Below are positions 1 to 8,369 of a stretch of 31,745 bases of DNA, one piece after another. This DNA comes from CAYVAP01 sp964343195 (GTDB taxonomy: Bacteria; Bacteroidota; Bacteroidia; J057). The notes below the pieces were generated by a model. That model had not been told where the DNA came from. It saw only the letters and a program-made list of their open reading frames with translations, and did no database searches. Numbering within the stretch: position 1 is the stretch's first letter; each line of letters opens with the position of its first letter. The stretch covers positions 1 to 31,745 of the forward strand of contig CAYFIR010000073.1 in assembly GCA_964343195.1 (NCBI GenBank), read 5' to 3'. Both the position numbers and the translations under genes were made by a program.

Positions 1-274
1 CTGCGAACGAGATCTCGGCGCAAAAGGAGGAGGTTATTTTTCTCGCGTTACTAAGGGGATTTAGACCAGCATACCCAACGTGTCCATATTCCCCCCATAT
101 ACTTCCTCTTTCCTCCTCTATTGTAGCGATTTTGGATTTTTCTCGTAAAATGAATCGAGCCAGTAACTTTTGGTGTTGAGAAAGTGGGATGTAGAAAGCC
201 ATAGGCATGGGTTTTCCCAACCTCATCCTGCCTGAATCCCAGTTCATCTCCATTCGCTTTTACTAATCTGAGAT
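1..274. other. Leading non-coding stretch
   Basis: No convincing gene lies before the first coding region. The only open frame (minus strand, 51-380) has a low-complexity, basic composition, resembles no family I know, and overlaps the start of the esterase-like gene. The stretch may hold the promoter of that gene, but I could not identify a convincing Bacteroidota TTTG/TAnnTTTG pair. Confidence 0.4.
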
Positions 275-1477
275 ATGAGAATCGGTTTCTTCTTTGCCCT
301 GATATTGATTTTTTCCCATTCCTCCCTGCTGCTAAATGCACAATCATTGAGCAAGGAGAAAAAGGATGCACGAGAGTCACTTCCCTATTGGGATCAACAG
401 ATTTCTCCAGTGGATTTTGATGAGGCGGAAGGTCTGTATGAACTGCCCCTGCTGGACAGCGTCATCGACCGCTATCAGTTTTTTTTCATGGGCGAAGAGC
501 ACTGGAAGACCATCAATACCCAATTGCAGCTTTCCTTTCTCCTCTACCTCCACCAAAAAGCCGGAGTCCAAAATCTGATTGTGGAAGGAGGATACAGCTT
601 TGGCTTCCTGATCAACGAATATTTACGCACTGGAAATGAGGGAATCCTCCGCAAAGCCCTGACCAACATTCCGGTTTGCCCGGAAGACCAGCGGGCCATG
701 TATCGACAGCTTTACGCCTATAACCAGAAACTGGATCCGGAAGACAGGATACAGGTAACGGGGATCGATGTAGAGCACTCTCCTGAGCTGGCCTTGCAGG
801 CGCTATATACCCTGCGCCCAGATGACAGGGAAGTACCGCGACGAATTCGCAAGCAGTTGCATCAACTGGCCGAGCTCCATGAGTCACCCTATATCGTCAA
901 ATCTGATGTCAGGCGCTTTTTCAAGCGATTTGCCCGCAGTGTTGAGCGACATGCAGAGGAGCATCGTGATTACTGGGGGGCTGACTTTGGCCGTGTAGCC
1001 CTGCTGGCAGAAAATACCCTCGCGGGCTATGACTTCAAACTGATCAAGGCCATGATCTTCGAAGATACCTGGCAGGAGCGCGAGGCCCAGATGTTCCGTA
1101 ACTTTGTTGTTTTACAGCCTTACATGGCCAATGGAGGGTATTTTGCACAGTTCGGAGTACTGCACACCGACCTATACCAGTCTTCTCAGTGGGAATTTCC
1201 CACGCTGGCTCAGCGGCTCAATCGCCTGCAGGAATCGCCTGTTTCGGATCAGGTGCTGACCATTTCCCGCTACGTCCGTGAGATGGATGAGCGCTACGAA
1301 GACCTTGGCAAGGGAGAACCACTCGCCAACATGATCCGTGATGTGGAGCGTCGCTATCCAGGTCAGGTGGTGATCTGTAACATGACAGGCCCCCAGAGTC
1401 CCTTCCCTAATCTTAGCCGCAACTTCCAGTACATGATTTTCATCGACGAGGAACTGGAGGAGAGTGCGTGTGATTGA
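275..1477 (+). CDS. Secreted erythromycin-esterase-like (EreA/ChaN/TraB-fold) protein
   Basis: The 400-residue protein begins with a clear signal peptide (hydrophobic residues 4-20, probable cleavage after NAQ at 21-23), so it is exported. Residues 72-77 read MGEEHW, followed by LIVEGGYSFG (101-110), GIDVEHS (163-169) and FGVLHTD near 295. This order of a Glu/His motif, a conserved Glu after a beta strand, and a late His matches the erythromycin esterase/ChaN/Tiki-like hydrolase superfamily. Members range from macrolide esterases to haem-binding or protease-like proteins, so the substrate cannot be told and antibiotic resistance should not be assumed. It is a single gene converging on the LytTR regulator. 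The ATG at 275 is chosen because the signal peptide starts directly there. Family call is by motif only. Confidence 0.6.
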   Translation: MRIGFFFALILIFSHSSLLLNAQSLSKEKKDARESLPYWDQQISPVDFDEAEGLYELPLLDSVIDRYQFFFMGEEHWKTINTQLQLSFLLYLHQKAGVQNLIVEGGYSFGFLINEYLRTGNEGILRKALTNIPVCPEDQRAMYRQLYAYNQKLDPEDRIQVTGIDVEHSPELALQALYTLRPDDREVPRRIRKQLHQLAELHESPYIVKSDVRRFFKRFARSVERHAEEHRDYWGADFGRVALLAENTLAGYDFKLIKAMIFEDTWQEREAQMFRNFVVLQPYMANGGYFAQFGVLHTDLYQSSQWEFPTLAQRLNRLQESPVSDQVLTISRYVREMDERYEDLGKGEPLANMIRDVERRYPGQVVICNMTGPQSPFPNLSRNFQYMIFIDEELEESACD

Positions 1478-1490
1478 GAAGTGGGAAGCG

Positions 1491-1620
1491 AGACCGCTGC
1501 GCTGCGAGAGGCGAGATAAGACACCACTTCGTTGCGAGAAGTCAGAAGGGAAGCTTATGGCAAACACATTCTTCTCTGATTTCTGACAGCAGCACGGTCT
1601 GACAGTTTTAACGGTCTGAC
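1491..1620. repeat. Dispersed intergenic repeat, copy A
   Basis: Between two convergent genes lies a patchwork of short words. AGACCGCTGCGCTGCGAGA (1491-1509) recurs exactly, inverted, at 30639-30657. The words 'agacacca', 'gaagtcaga' and 'ggtctgac' are also shared with the repeat region at 30470-30660. This is non-coding, and it is a candidate dispersed repeat of the kind common in Bacteroidota genomes. Confidence 0.6.
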
Positions 1621-1622
1621 TT

Positions 1623-2348
1623 CTACTCTCCAATATTCTTCCAATACGTCTCCCCAACAGGTAGCCACTGATCGGCGATTTTCACGCGGGCTTTCTGACG
1701 GGCTTCGATCTGGTTCAGGTTGGCGAGGTAGGATCGATGTATACGCCGTATGCCATAGGGTTCCAGTTCCAATGCCAGTCCCTTGAGTCGCTGCAGGGTG
1801 ATAATGGGCTTTTCTTTACCAGCCAGGAAAATCTTGACGTAGTCGCCCATGCTTTCAACGTAGAGAATGTCGGAGATGGTGATTTTGATCTGCTGGTATT
1901 CGGAGTAGACGTAGAGGTGCTCCGTCGTGGGGGCAGCGGGGGAAGTCGTCTCAGCCTTACGCAGCAGTTCCAGCCGATCCTCAGCCCTTTGCAGGGCCTG
2001 CCGAAAGCGATCCGGGGCAATCGGCTTCAACAGGTAGTCGATCACATCCAGCTCAAAGCCTTCCAGCGCGTGTTCCTGATAAGCGGTGATAAAAATGACC
2101 AGGGGATGCTCTTCTGGCAATTGCCGGACAAACTGCAAGCCCGTGATGTCGGGCATGTTGATGTCCAATAGCAGCAGATCCGCCGGATTGGAGCGGAGAA
2201 AGTCCGCCGCCGTCGCAGCATCCGTAAAAGTCCCCAACAGATTCCACTCAGGAAACTGCTCCAGGTACCGCTCCAGTAGCCGCAAAGCCAGTGGCTCATC
2301 GTCCAGAGCGATGAGGGTGTGGCGACGATTGGACTCTGAACGGCTCAT
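1623..2348 (-). CDS. LytTR-family response regulator
   Basis: This 241-residue regulator has an N-terminal CheY-like receiver (about residues 11-125) with the acidic pair LDDEP (15-19), phosphoacceptor D62 in LLLLDINMPD, T88 in FITAY and K108 in DYLLKP. A C-terminal LytTR DNA-binding domain follows (about 145-240; LYVYSEYQQIKI, YVESMGDYVKI, IHRSYLANL). It is expected to receive phosphate from the LytS-type kinase encoded just upstream and to bind direct repeats near promoters, possibly that of the divergent TonB-dependent receptor. The start at 2348 (MSRSESN) is chosen over an upstream start at 2456 because the extra 36 residues would be encoded by a heptamer tandem repeat, and because residues preceding the receiver are normally few. 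Confidence 0.92.
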   Translation of the reverse strand: MSRSESNRRHTLIALDDEPLALRLLERYLEQFPEWNLLGTFTDAATAADFLRSNPADLLLLDINMPDITGLQFVRQLPEEHPLVIFITAYQEHALEGFELDVIDYLLKPIAPDRFRQALQRAEDRLELLRKAETTSPAAPTTEHLYVYSEYQQIKITISDILYVESMGDYVKIFLAGKEKPIITLQRLKGLALELEPYGIRRIHRSYLANLNQIEARQKARVKIADQWLPVGETYWKNIGE

Positions 2349-2363
2349 GGGAGCTAGTGGAAT

Positions 2364-2404
2364 AAGTTCGTAGTTCGTAGTTCGTAGTTCGTAGTTCGTA
2401 GTTG
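2364..2404. repeat. Heptamer tandem repeat (TAGTTCG)n
   Basis: On the plus strand the unit TAGTTCG is repeated about five times just upstream of the LytTR regulator start (start codon ends at 2348) and inside the kinase-regulator spacer. A related, degenerate version (AAGTTCGGAGTTCGGAGTTG) lies at 6505-6524. Both begin with ATAAGTTCG. Confidence 0.85.
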
Positions 2405-2466
2405 AAAGTGCTGACCCTAACCACTGATTGCAAATATAATTGATCAGCAACCTCATTTCACAGCCT

Positions 2467-3519
2467 CTAAAGGCTTATGGTGAGTTCAACCCGGTACTGG
2501 TTGTCGGATTCACCGATTTTCAGGATATGTCGTTCCGGGTAGACGTGCTCCAGCCGCTTACGGGCGTTGTTGATTCCGATGCCCGATGCTTCCAGCTTGT
2601 CCGCCTCACTTTTGTCGGCAAGGGTATTGGTTACCAGTAGTGTTAGGCTTTCGCCCTCCAAAGAGACCGAAATTCCAATCTGACATTCCCGAATTGTGGT
2701 CAGCCCATGCTTGAACGCATTCTCTATAAAGGTAATCAAAATCATAGGCTCGACTTCTACCTCCTCAGGGACATTTTCCGGTATGTCCACGATCAGCGAA
2801 GCATTGGGCGGGAGTCGCAATTGCTGGAGGTCGAGGTAATTCTGGATAAAATCCAGATCAGCCTGTAGCGCTACACTTGGCTTTTGGCAGTCATACAGGA
2901 TGTAACGCACCATGCCCGACAGTTTGAGCAATGCCTCAGGCGTTCGATCTGCATCGACCAGGGAAAGGGTATAGAGGTTGTTCAGGGTGTTGAGCAGAAA
3001 GTGAGGGTTGATCTGGGACTTGAGCAGGGCCAGCTCGGCTTCCAGGCGGCGACGGTTGGCGACCTCCTGCTCCTTTCGCTTGGTCTCAAATGCTGCGAAT
3101 GCCTGGGTGAGAGAAGCTACTCCAAACACCGCCATTCCGCTAAACAGTTTGGGGATGATGAGAAAGCCCCAGTGAATCCTGCGCGGACCAGACCCTACCC
3201 CTGGAGCCAGTGCCGCTCGCTGCATAGGCCAGAGCAGATAGATCTCCTGGGCGATGTCGATTCCGAGGTATAACACAAAGGTCAGGACTAGCCACCACCC
3301 AAATGCTCGCCTCCTGCCATCAAAATAGAAATTGCGCAGCAGATAGGAACTGACATTGAACAATCCAACCAGTACCAGTATCCGCATGGCGGTCGTCAGG
3401 TAAAAAACCGAGGGTTTTTCCTGAACGGTGTCAGCAAAGGCAAAAATGGACCAGATGCCGACCCACACGAGGGTTTGGAGGATGGCAGACCTTGACTGTT
3501 TCATAAGCATTGGGTCCAA
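2467..3519 (-). CDS. LytS-type membrane sensor histidine kinase
   Basis: The 350-residue kinase has four predicted membrane segments (about residues 11-30, 40-60, 73-95 and 117-140). A short coiled linker follows, then the His_kinase domain with the H-box LLKSQINPHFLLNTLNN (phospho-accepting H173), and a HATPase domain with N-box TFIENAFKHGL (N267) and G-box GIGINNARKRL (313-323). There is no extracellular sensor domain, so it probably senses through the membrane part. It precedes the LytTR regulator by 118 nt, and the two form a pair. It is divergent from the TonB-dependent receptor, 165 nt away, which suggests a regulatory link. M6 (MKQSRS) is an alternative start. Confidence 0.9.
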   Translation of the reverse strand: MDPMLMKQSRSAILQTLVWVGIWSIFAFADTVQEKPSVFYLTTAMRILVLVGLFNVSSYLLRNFYFDGRRRAFGWWLVLTFVLYLGIDIAQEIYLLWPMQRAALAPGVGSGPRRIHWGFLIIPKLFSGMAVFGVASLTQAFAAFETKRKEQEVANRRRLEAELALLKSQINPHFLLNTLNNLYTLSLVDADRTPEALLKLSGMVRYILYDCQKPSVALQADLDFIQNYLDLQQLRLPPNASLIVDIPENVPEEVEVEPMILITFIENAFKHGLTTIRECQIGISVSLEGESLTLLVTNTLADKSEADKLEASGIGINNARKRLEHVYPERHILKIGESDNQYRVELTISL

Positions 3520-3684
3520 AGGTCAGGACATTTCGCCTCAAGGTAAACCAGCAACTCCAGGATTCATCGATACATTTTCCCGATCCATCGAGACATGCCC
3601 AGTTGGGCCTTACCATAGGTGCACTTTTGCCGTAGCGTCTAGTGTAGGTTCGCGCTGTGCGGTCCTGATTCAAACAAACATTTC

Positions 3685-6309
3685 ATGCAAAAGATCATTC
3701 CCCTTCTGTTCCTAACTATCCTGGGCCTTGCCTCACCTATTATGGCACAGCCCCCTGGTGGTGGTAGAGCTGGGTTTGATATGTCCAAAATGATGATCGG
3801 TCGCCTGTATGGCAAGGTCGTTGACCAGGACGGCAATGGACTGGGCTATGCCAATGTTCAGCTCCTGGGCAAAACGTTTGATCCCCAAACCCGCACCCTG
3901 AAAGATACCCTGTGGGCTGGCCAGTTCACCGAAAATAACGGCGACTTCAATATGGAAAAGCTTCCCATCATGGGAGAGTTTGACCTGATTATTTCTTTCC
4001 TCGGCTATGCTGCAGACACCCAAAAAGTAGACTTCGGATTCAAGCCTCCTGCTCCAGGTGCAGGTGGACAGCGCCCTTCAGGCCCTCCGGCAGGTGGATT
4101 TGGAGCCGCTATGAGTGGCGGAAACTTTGAGAAAGACCTGGGGAAAATCGCGCTGGTCTCCGAGGGGTTAACCCTCGAGGAAGTGTCGATTACTTCTCAA
4201 GCCACCAGCACGACATTGGCCCTGGACCGAAAAATCTATCGTGTCGATACAGACCTGACGACCGCTGGCGGTACGGCCCAGGACGCCCTGCGCAACGTTC
4301 CTTCCATTTCGGTGGACATCGATGGGAATGTAAGTCTGCGCAATGGCTCGCCACAGATTTTCATCAATGGCCGTCCCAGCACCCTGACCCTGGATCAGAT
4401 TTCTGCCTCCGAAATTGAGCGGGTTGAGGTCATCACCAATCCTTCTGCCAAATACGACGCGGGAGGAGGGACTGCCGGTATCCTCAACATCGTGCTGAAA
4501 GAGGAACGAAAGCTGGGGTATCACGGCAACGTCCGCCTCGGAGTGGATTCCCGCCTTGGCACCAATGCAGGCGTCAACTTCAACGTACGCGAAGGAAAAA
4601 TCAATGTCTTTGGGTCCGGCGGGTACAATGCCAACCGAGGCATCAGCACCCGAGAGACCTACCGCGAATACCTGACTGGGGACCCACTTTCCAGCCTGAC
4701 ACAGACCTCTGCCGATACCATGCGGGGAACCTTTGCCCGGGCAAGAGCGGGGATAGATTTCCTGATCGACAACCACAACACCCTGACGCTGAGCGGCAGC
4801 TATTTCAAGGGGGCTTTTAGCCCGATGCAGAGCCTCCTAAATACCACAGAGCTGTGGTATCCCGGCGATACAACGGCTACCCAGTACACACGGACCTCTG
4901 ACCAGGATCGGAACTTTCAGAATATGGGGGCTTCGCTCCAGTTCAAGCATTTGTTTACTGCGCCCGGAGCAGAGTGGACCGCTGACCTGAACTACAATCA
5001 GGTACAGTTCCTCGGCAGCAGCGATTATTACACCCTGTATGACGATGGGCTTTCCAGTCGTGAGCGCCAGGAAAACCTGGGAACCGGTAGCTTCTTCACT
5101 GCACAGACGGATCTGGTCTATCCATTAGCCGAAAAAATCAAACTGGAAGCAGGGTTGAAGACTATTTTGCGCAGCAATAGCAACGAAAACAACAACTCAA
5201 TTTATAGCGAGCCACAGAACGAGTGGCAGCCATTTACCCAGGTTTCGGATCGATATGCTTTTCAGGACAATGTCTACGCGGCCTACATCCAGAGTGGATA
5301 TTCTGGCGAGGGCTGGGGCGTACAGGCGGGTCTGCGGGCCGAGAGCAGTTTCTACACGGGAACCCTGACCGAGATTGATTCTTCTTTCGAGATCAATTAT
5401 CCCATCAGCCTGTTCCCCAGTCTTTTCCTGACCAAAGACGTCGGAAAGGGTGGCGATCAGCTACAGTTCTCTTACACCCGACGGATCAATCGCCCGAATT
5501 TCTTCCAGACCATGCCCTTCACCGATTATTCTGACTCGCTCAACCTGCGTCGGGGCAATGTCCAGTTGATCCCGGAGTTCACCAACTCCCTGGAGTTGAC
5601 GTACCAGAATATCATTGGCAAAAGCCACAACCTGCTGGTTTCACTGTATTACAAGCAGGCTAACAACCTGATAGCCAGCTATCAGTTCAGCGAATACAAT
5701 GAGGTACTGGACCGGGAAGTGGTGATTACCAGCTACACAAATGCCGATCAGGCCTATGCCTACGGTGCCGAGGTAACCATGAAAAACAGCTTCTTTGGCT
5801 GGCTGGACATTACCAGCAACGTCAACGTGTATCAGGCCCAGGTCGACGCCACAAACGTCGAAAACGGGCTTCAGGTAGACCAGTTGAGTGGATTCTTCAA
5901 GGAGACCATACAGATTCGCCTGCCAAAGGACTTCTCCTTCCAGCTAAATGGAGAGTACCGCACACGCGCCTCCTTCACTCCCAGCAACAACAACCGACAG
6001 TTCGGTCCTCCCAGTGGTGGTCAGAATACCACGCAGGGGTACTCCATCCCCAACTGGTTTGTAGATGCATCAGTTCGCAAGAGCTTTGCCAACAACAAAG
6101 CCAGCCTGACGCTCAGTGTCCAGGACATATTTGGGTCGCGGTACATGGGTAGCTATACCGCCACGGATTTCTTCATCCAGGAGAGCAGTGGCATTCGCAA
6201 TCCTCAGTTTGTCCGCCTCAATTTCTCCTATCGATTTGGGCAAATGGACATGTCGCTCTTCCGCCGCAAAAACAACAACATGAACATGCAGGGCAACGAT
6301 ATGATGTAA
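3685..6309 (+). CDS. TonB-dependent receptor, outer-membrane beta-barrel family
   Basis: The 874-residue outer-membrane protein has a signal peptide (residues 1-21, ending in MAQ). It is followed by a carboxypeptidase-regulatory-like beta-sandwich (LYGKVVDQDGNGLGYANVQL) with a Gly/Pro-rich loop (about 113-135), a plug domain (about 170-275; QDALRNVPSISVDIDGNVSL, EIERVEVITNPSAKYDAGGG) and a long 22-strand-type barrel (OMP_b-brl_3 style). It ends in a polar Asn/Met-rich tail instead of the usual terminal aromatic residue. Such receptors import ligands using TonB energy; the ligand is unknown, and no SusD partner is adjacent. It is divergent from a LytS/LytTR pair that may control it, and a strong terminator follows. 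Confidence 0.92.
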   Translation: MQKIIPLLFLTILGLASPIMAQPPGGGRAGFDMSKMMIGRLYGKVVDQDGNGLGYANVQLLGKTFDPQTRTLKDTLWAGQFTENNGDFNMEKLPIMGEFDLIISFLGYAADTQKVDFGFKPPAPGAGGQRPSGPPAGGFGAAMSGGNFEKDLGKIALVSEGLTLEEVSITSQATSTTLALDRKIYRVDTDLTTAGGTAQDALRNVPSISVDIDGNVSLRNGSPQIFINGRPSTLTLDQISASEIERVEVITNPSAKYDAGGGTAGILNIVLKEERKLGYHGNVRLGVDSRLGTNAGVNFNVREGKINVFGSGGYNANRGISTRETYREYLTGDPLSSLTQTSADTMRGTFARARAGIDFLIDNHNTLTLSGSYFKGAFSPMQSLLNTTELWYPGDTTATQYTRTSDQDRNFQNMGASLQFKHLFTAPGAEWTADLNYNQVQFLGSSDYYTLYDDGLSSRERQENLGTGSFFTAQTDLVYPLAEKIKLEAGLKTILRSNSNENNNSIYSEPQNEWQPFTQVSDRYAFQDNVYAAYIQSGYSGEGWGVQAGLRAESSFYTGTLTEIDSSFEINYPISLFPSLFLTKDVGKGGDQLQFSYTRRINRPNFFQTMPFTDYSDSLNLRRGNVQLIPEFTNSLELTYQNIIGKSHNLLVSLYYKQANNLIASYQFSEYNEVLDREVVITSYTNADQAYAYGAEVTMKNSFFGWLDITSNVNVYQAQVDATNVENGLQVDQLSGFFKETIQIRLPKDFSFQLNGEYRTRASFTPSNNNRQFGPPSGGQNTTQGYSIPNWFVDASVRKSFANNKASLTLSVQDIFGSRYMGSYTATDFFIQESSGIRNPQFVRLNFSYRFGQMDMSLFRRKNNNMNMQGNDMM

Positions 6310-6357
6310 GCCCGACCAAAGTATAGACAGAGAGTAGAACAGTAGTTTAACAGCAGG

Positions 6358-6392
6358 CAGCCGCGTCCCACTTGGGTCTGCGGCTGTTTTTT
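6358..6392 (+). terminator. Rho-independent terminator of the TonB-dependent receptor
   Basis: The stem CAGCCGC (6358-6364) pairs perfectly with GCGGCTG (6380-6386), with further pairing in the loop (GTCCCA/GGT), and is followed directly by six T (6387-6392). It lies 49 nt after the receptor stop codon. Confidence 0.9.
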
Positions 6393-6406
6393 ATGAGAAA
6401 AAATGA

Positions 6407-6480
6407 GCTGGGGAGTTCAGTAAGGGGGTTGACAGGTCATCGGTCACGGTCTACTGTAAGGACTGAACTGACCCCCCAGC
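6407..6480. repeat. Long imperfect inverted repeat
   Basis: GCTGGGGAGTTCAGT (6407-6421) is matched, inverted, by ACTGAACTGACCCCCCAGC (6462-6480), with a 40-nt loop. It lies in the spacer between convergent genes. It could act as a second, bidirectional transcript-end structure or be a small mobile remnant; no T-tract follows. Confidence 0.5.
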
Positions 6481-6504
6481 GTATAAATGAGAGGGTAGTG
6501 AGAT

Positions 6505-6532
6505 AAGTTCGGAGTTCGGAGTTGCTAGTTCG
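6505..6532. repeat. Degenerate (GAGTTCG)n repeat
   Basis: AAGTTCGGAGTTCGGAGTTG followed by CTAGTTCG is a decayed relative of the heptamer array at 2364-2404. It is a non-coding spacer repeat. Confidence 0.65.
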
Positions 6533-6601
6533 AAGGCTAAAGTGTTGCTGACGAACATTTTATACAAATCTCGAATGGTCAATTGCTTCATTCCGCAGGG
6601 G

Positions 6602-8260
6602 CTAGTTGGAATGGGAGGGGTTGGGAGCAACGCCTGCATAAATCAAAAAATCCACGACCGTCCGGACATTCCGAAGTCCAGCGACAATGCTGTCGTTTGG
6701 GGTCCAGTTATCCTGAATAATCGAAACCGGAGAATGGGCTATCAACCAGGAAAAAGTCTTTCCAACCAGCCAGCTTCCCAGTTCTCCCAACCGTTCTCCT
6801 TTTTCCTGCACCTCCGATTCTTTCATTAGGTAATACCACAGTGGGGTATGGTTGAGCAGATCCTGCTCTACGAAGGCATGCTGTAGCTCCCTTGGAAGGA
6901 AAGCTAACAAGTCTTCAATTTGTAGCTTGTGAAAAGAGGCCACCCCAGTGGCTTCAAGTTCATCGATGATTTCCTGACCTGAGGGAATATTGAAAAGGAA
7001 GCCCCTGCGAAGGTTTCGCTGGCTTAGGTGCTTCATTATTTCCTGGCAATGCTCAGGCGAGGGGCGATCGGTGGTATGGCCTTTTTCTTTCCAGGTGGAT
7101 ACGAACCGATCCCATTTCACCACCCAGGAGTGAGGCAATAACTCCCGGAAACGTGGATTGAGGGACGTTTTCTTGCCCGAAAATTCGAAGAGTTGTTCGA
7201 ATGTTTTGGGATCGAGGATGATATTTCCTTGTCCATTGTGTCTAATCCGGTCATACCGCTCCCGGATCATATTGTGTCCAAACCGATAGGCAGCTGTTGC
7301 AAATTCGATGGGCATGAACAGTTTTTCATCTCTATGTTCACCTCCATAATCGAAAGGGGGTTCGTTCAGAATATCTTCATACACCGTGGCGCAGAGGATC
7401 TGTGGCAGAAACTCGCTCATGAACAACCACTGGTAGATACGGGTAACCTCGCCCCTCGCCATCATAAACAGTTCCTGGTCGTCATGGAAGTTCCCCGTCT
7501 GCCGCAATTCCTGGACGATGCGGTTGTGAAACTTAAGAAAAGCGAGATGAAACTTGGCCAGGACCAGGTTTTCGTCATTTCTAAGGTCTCCGATTATGGC
7601 CGGAGTGATGGTCTCTTCATCTTCATCCGGAAATTCGGCCAGGATATTCAATTGAGACAAATACCAAAGGGGACGGTCTGTCTGGAGAGGTGCTGCCGCA
7701 AAATACGTACTCCCCATCGCCACGAGTTCATCAATGTTCACCTTAAACAAAATGGGGTCTGCCTCCTGGTAAAAATGAGGAAAATCCAGGTAGGCTGCCC
7801 CTGGCCCTCCATATACACTTTCCAGGTCAAACCTGGGGGTTTGCTGAGCGTCAAGGCTAACTTCTACATCGCTAGGTTCTAGCGGTTCCAGGTCTTGCTC
7901 GCTGAGTAATGCGTCTACACTTTCCCCATTTGCAAGAGAGATGTCATGGTCAATAAATTGGCCATAGTAGGTAAAGCTCGCGGGCACGATGTCGCCAGAA
8001 AAGGGTGAGTCCTTCTGTGGAGCAACCAAAGCAGCTGCCAGTTGATCCAGGGTATTCAGATAGGCTGCCTTATCCTCAACCTGCTGGTGCCGGAAATAGG
8101 TCTGTGTGGCCAGATCTGGGAAAATGTAGCGAAATGGCCCCTGAGGAAGTCTGTCCATTCCATACAATGGCCGGAAGTAGCATCGATCCGTTTGGTCATA
8201 CTGACCAGGAATCCACGAACGTTTGGGGTCATTATGATCATTAGGGTGGGGAGCATCCAT
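6602..8260 (-). CDS. Animal-type haem peroxidase family protein
   Basis: The 552-residue protein has no signal peptide. It shows the signature of the An_peroxidase (myeloperoxidase/PGHS-like) superfamily: TYYGQFIDHDIS (98-108) carries the distal Gln101 and His105. RNDENLVLAKFHLAFLKFHN (227-246) matches the segment bearing the catalytic Arg (R227), and YRFGHNMIR (325-333) carries the probable proximal haem ligand H329. The C-terminal region (about 380-520; RRGFLFNIPSGQE, LWYYLMKESE) is typical of bacterial members. Likely activity is H2O2-dependent oxidation of halides or organic substrates. Its 3' neighbour is convergent, and upstream on the same strand, 109 nt away, is a frameshifted sensor kinase. 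Residue roles are assigned by eye against myeloperoxidase. Confidence 0.88.
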   Translation of the reverse strand: MDAPHPNDHNDPKRSWIPGQYDQTDRCYFRPLYGMDRLPQGPFRYIFPDLATQTYFRHQQVEDKAAYLNTLDQLAAALVAPQKDSPFSGDIVPASFTYYGQFIDHDISLANGESVDALLSEQDLEPLEPSDVEVSLDAQQTPRFDLESVYGGPGAAYLDFPHFYQEADPILFKVNIDELVAMGSTYFAAAPLQTDRPLWYLSQLNILAEFPDEDEETITPAIIGDLRNDENLVLAKFHLAFLKFHNRIVQELRQTGNFHDDQELFMMARGEVTRIYQWLFMSEFLPQILCATVYEDILNEPPFDYGGEHRDEKLFMPIEFATAAYRFGHNMIRERYDRIRHNGQGNIILDPKTFEQLFEFSGKKTSLNPRFRELLPHSWVVKWDRFVSTWKEKGHTTDRPSPEHCQEIMKHLSQRNLRRGFLFNIPSGQEIIDELEATGVASFHKLQIEDLLAFLPRELQHAFVEQDLLNHTPLWYYLMKESEVQEKGERLGELGSWLVGKTFSWLIAHSPVSIIQDNWTPNDSIVAGLRNVRTVVDFLIYAGVAPNPSHSN

Positions 8261-8369
8261 AACCTACTGTTGAGAGTCGACCCTAAGATGATCAAAATGG
8301 TACTTTCAAACCGAGTAGTTTAATGACTGTAAACATCCGGTTTTCCAATGGCCGTTTTCAATTAATGAA

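Noticed and set aside
275..1477. Calling this gene a macrolide resistance esterase
   Set aside because: Only superfamily motifs are visible; most such proteins are not resistance enzymes and this one is exported.
2349..2456. N-terminal extension of the LytTR regulator starting at 2456
   Set aside because: It would be encoded largely by a heptamer tandem repeat; the ATG at 2348 places the receiver domain normally.
4168..4776. 202-codon minus-strand frame
   Set aside because: Antisense to the plug and early barrel of the TonB-dependent receptor.
7193..7882. 229-codon plus-strand frame
   Set aside because: Antisense to the haem peroxidase, which carries all catalytic motifs.
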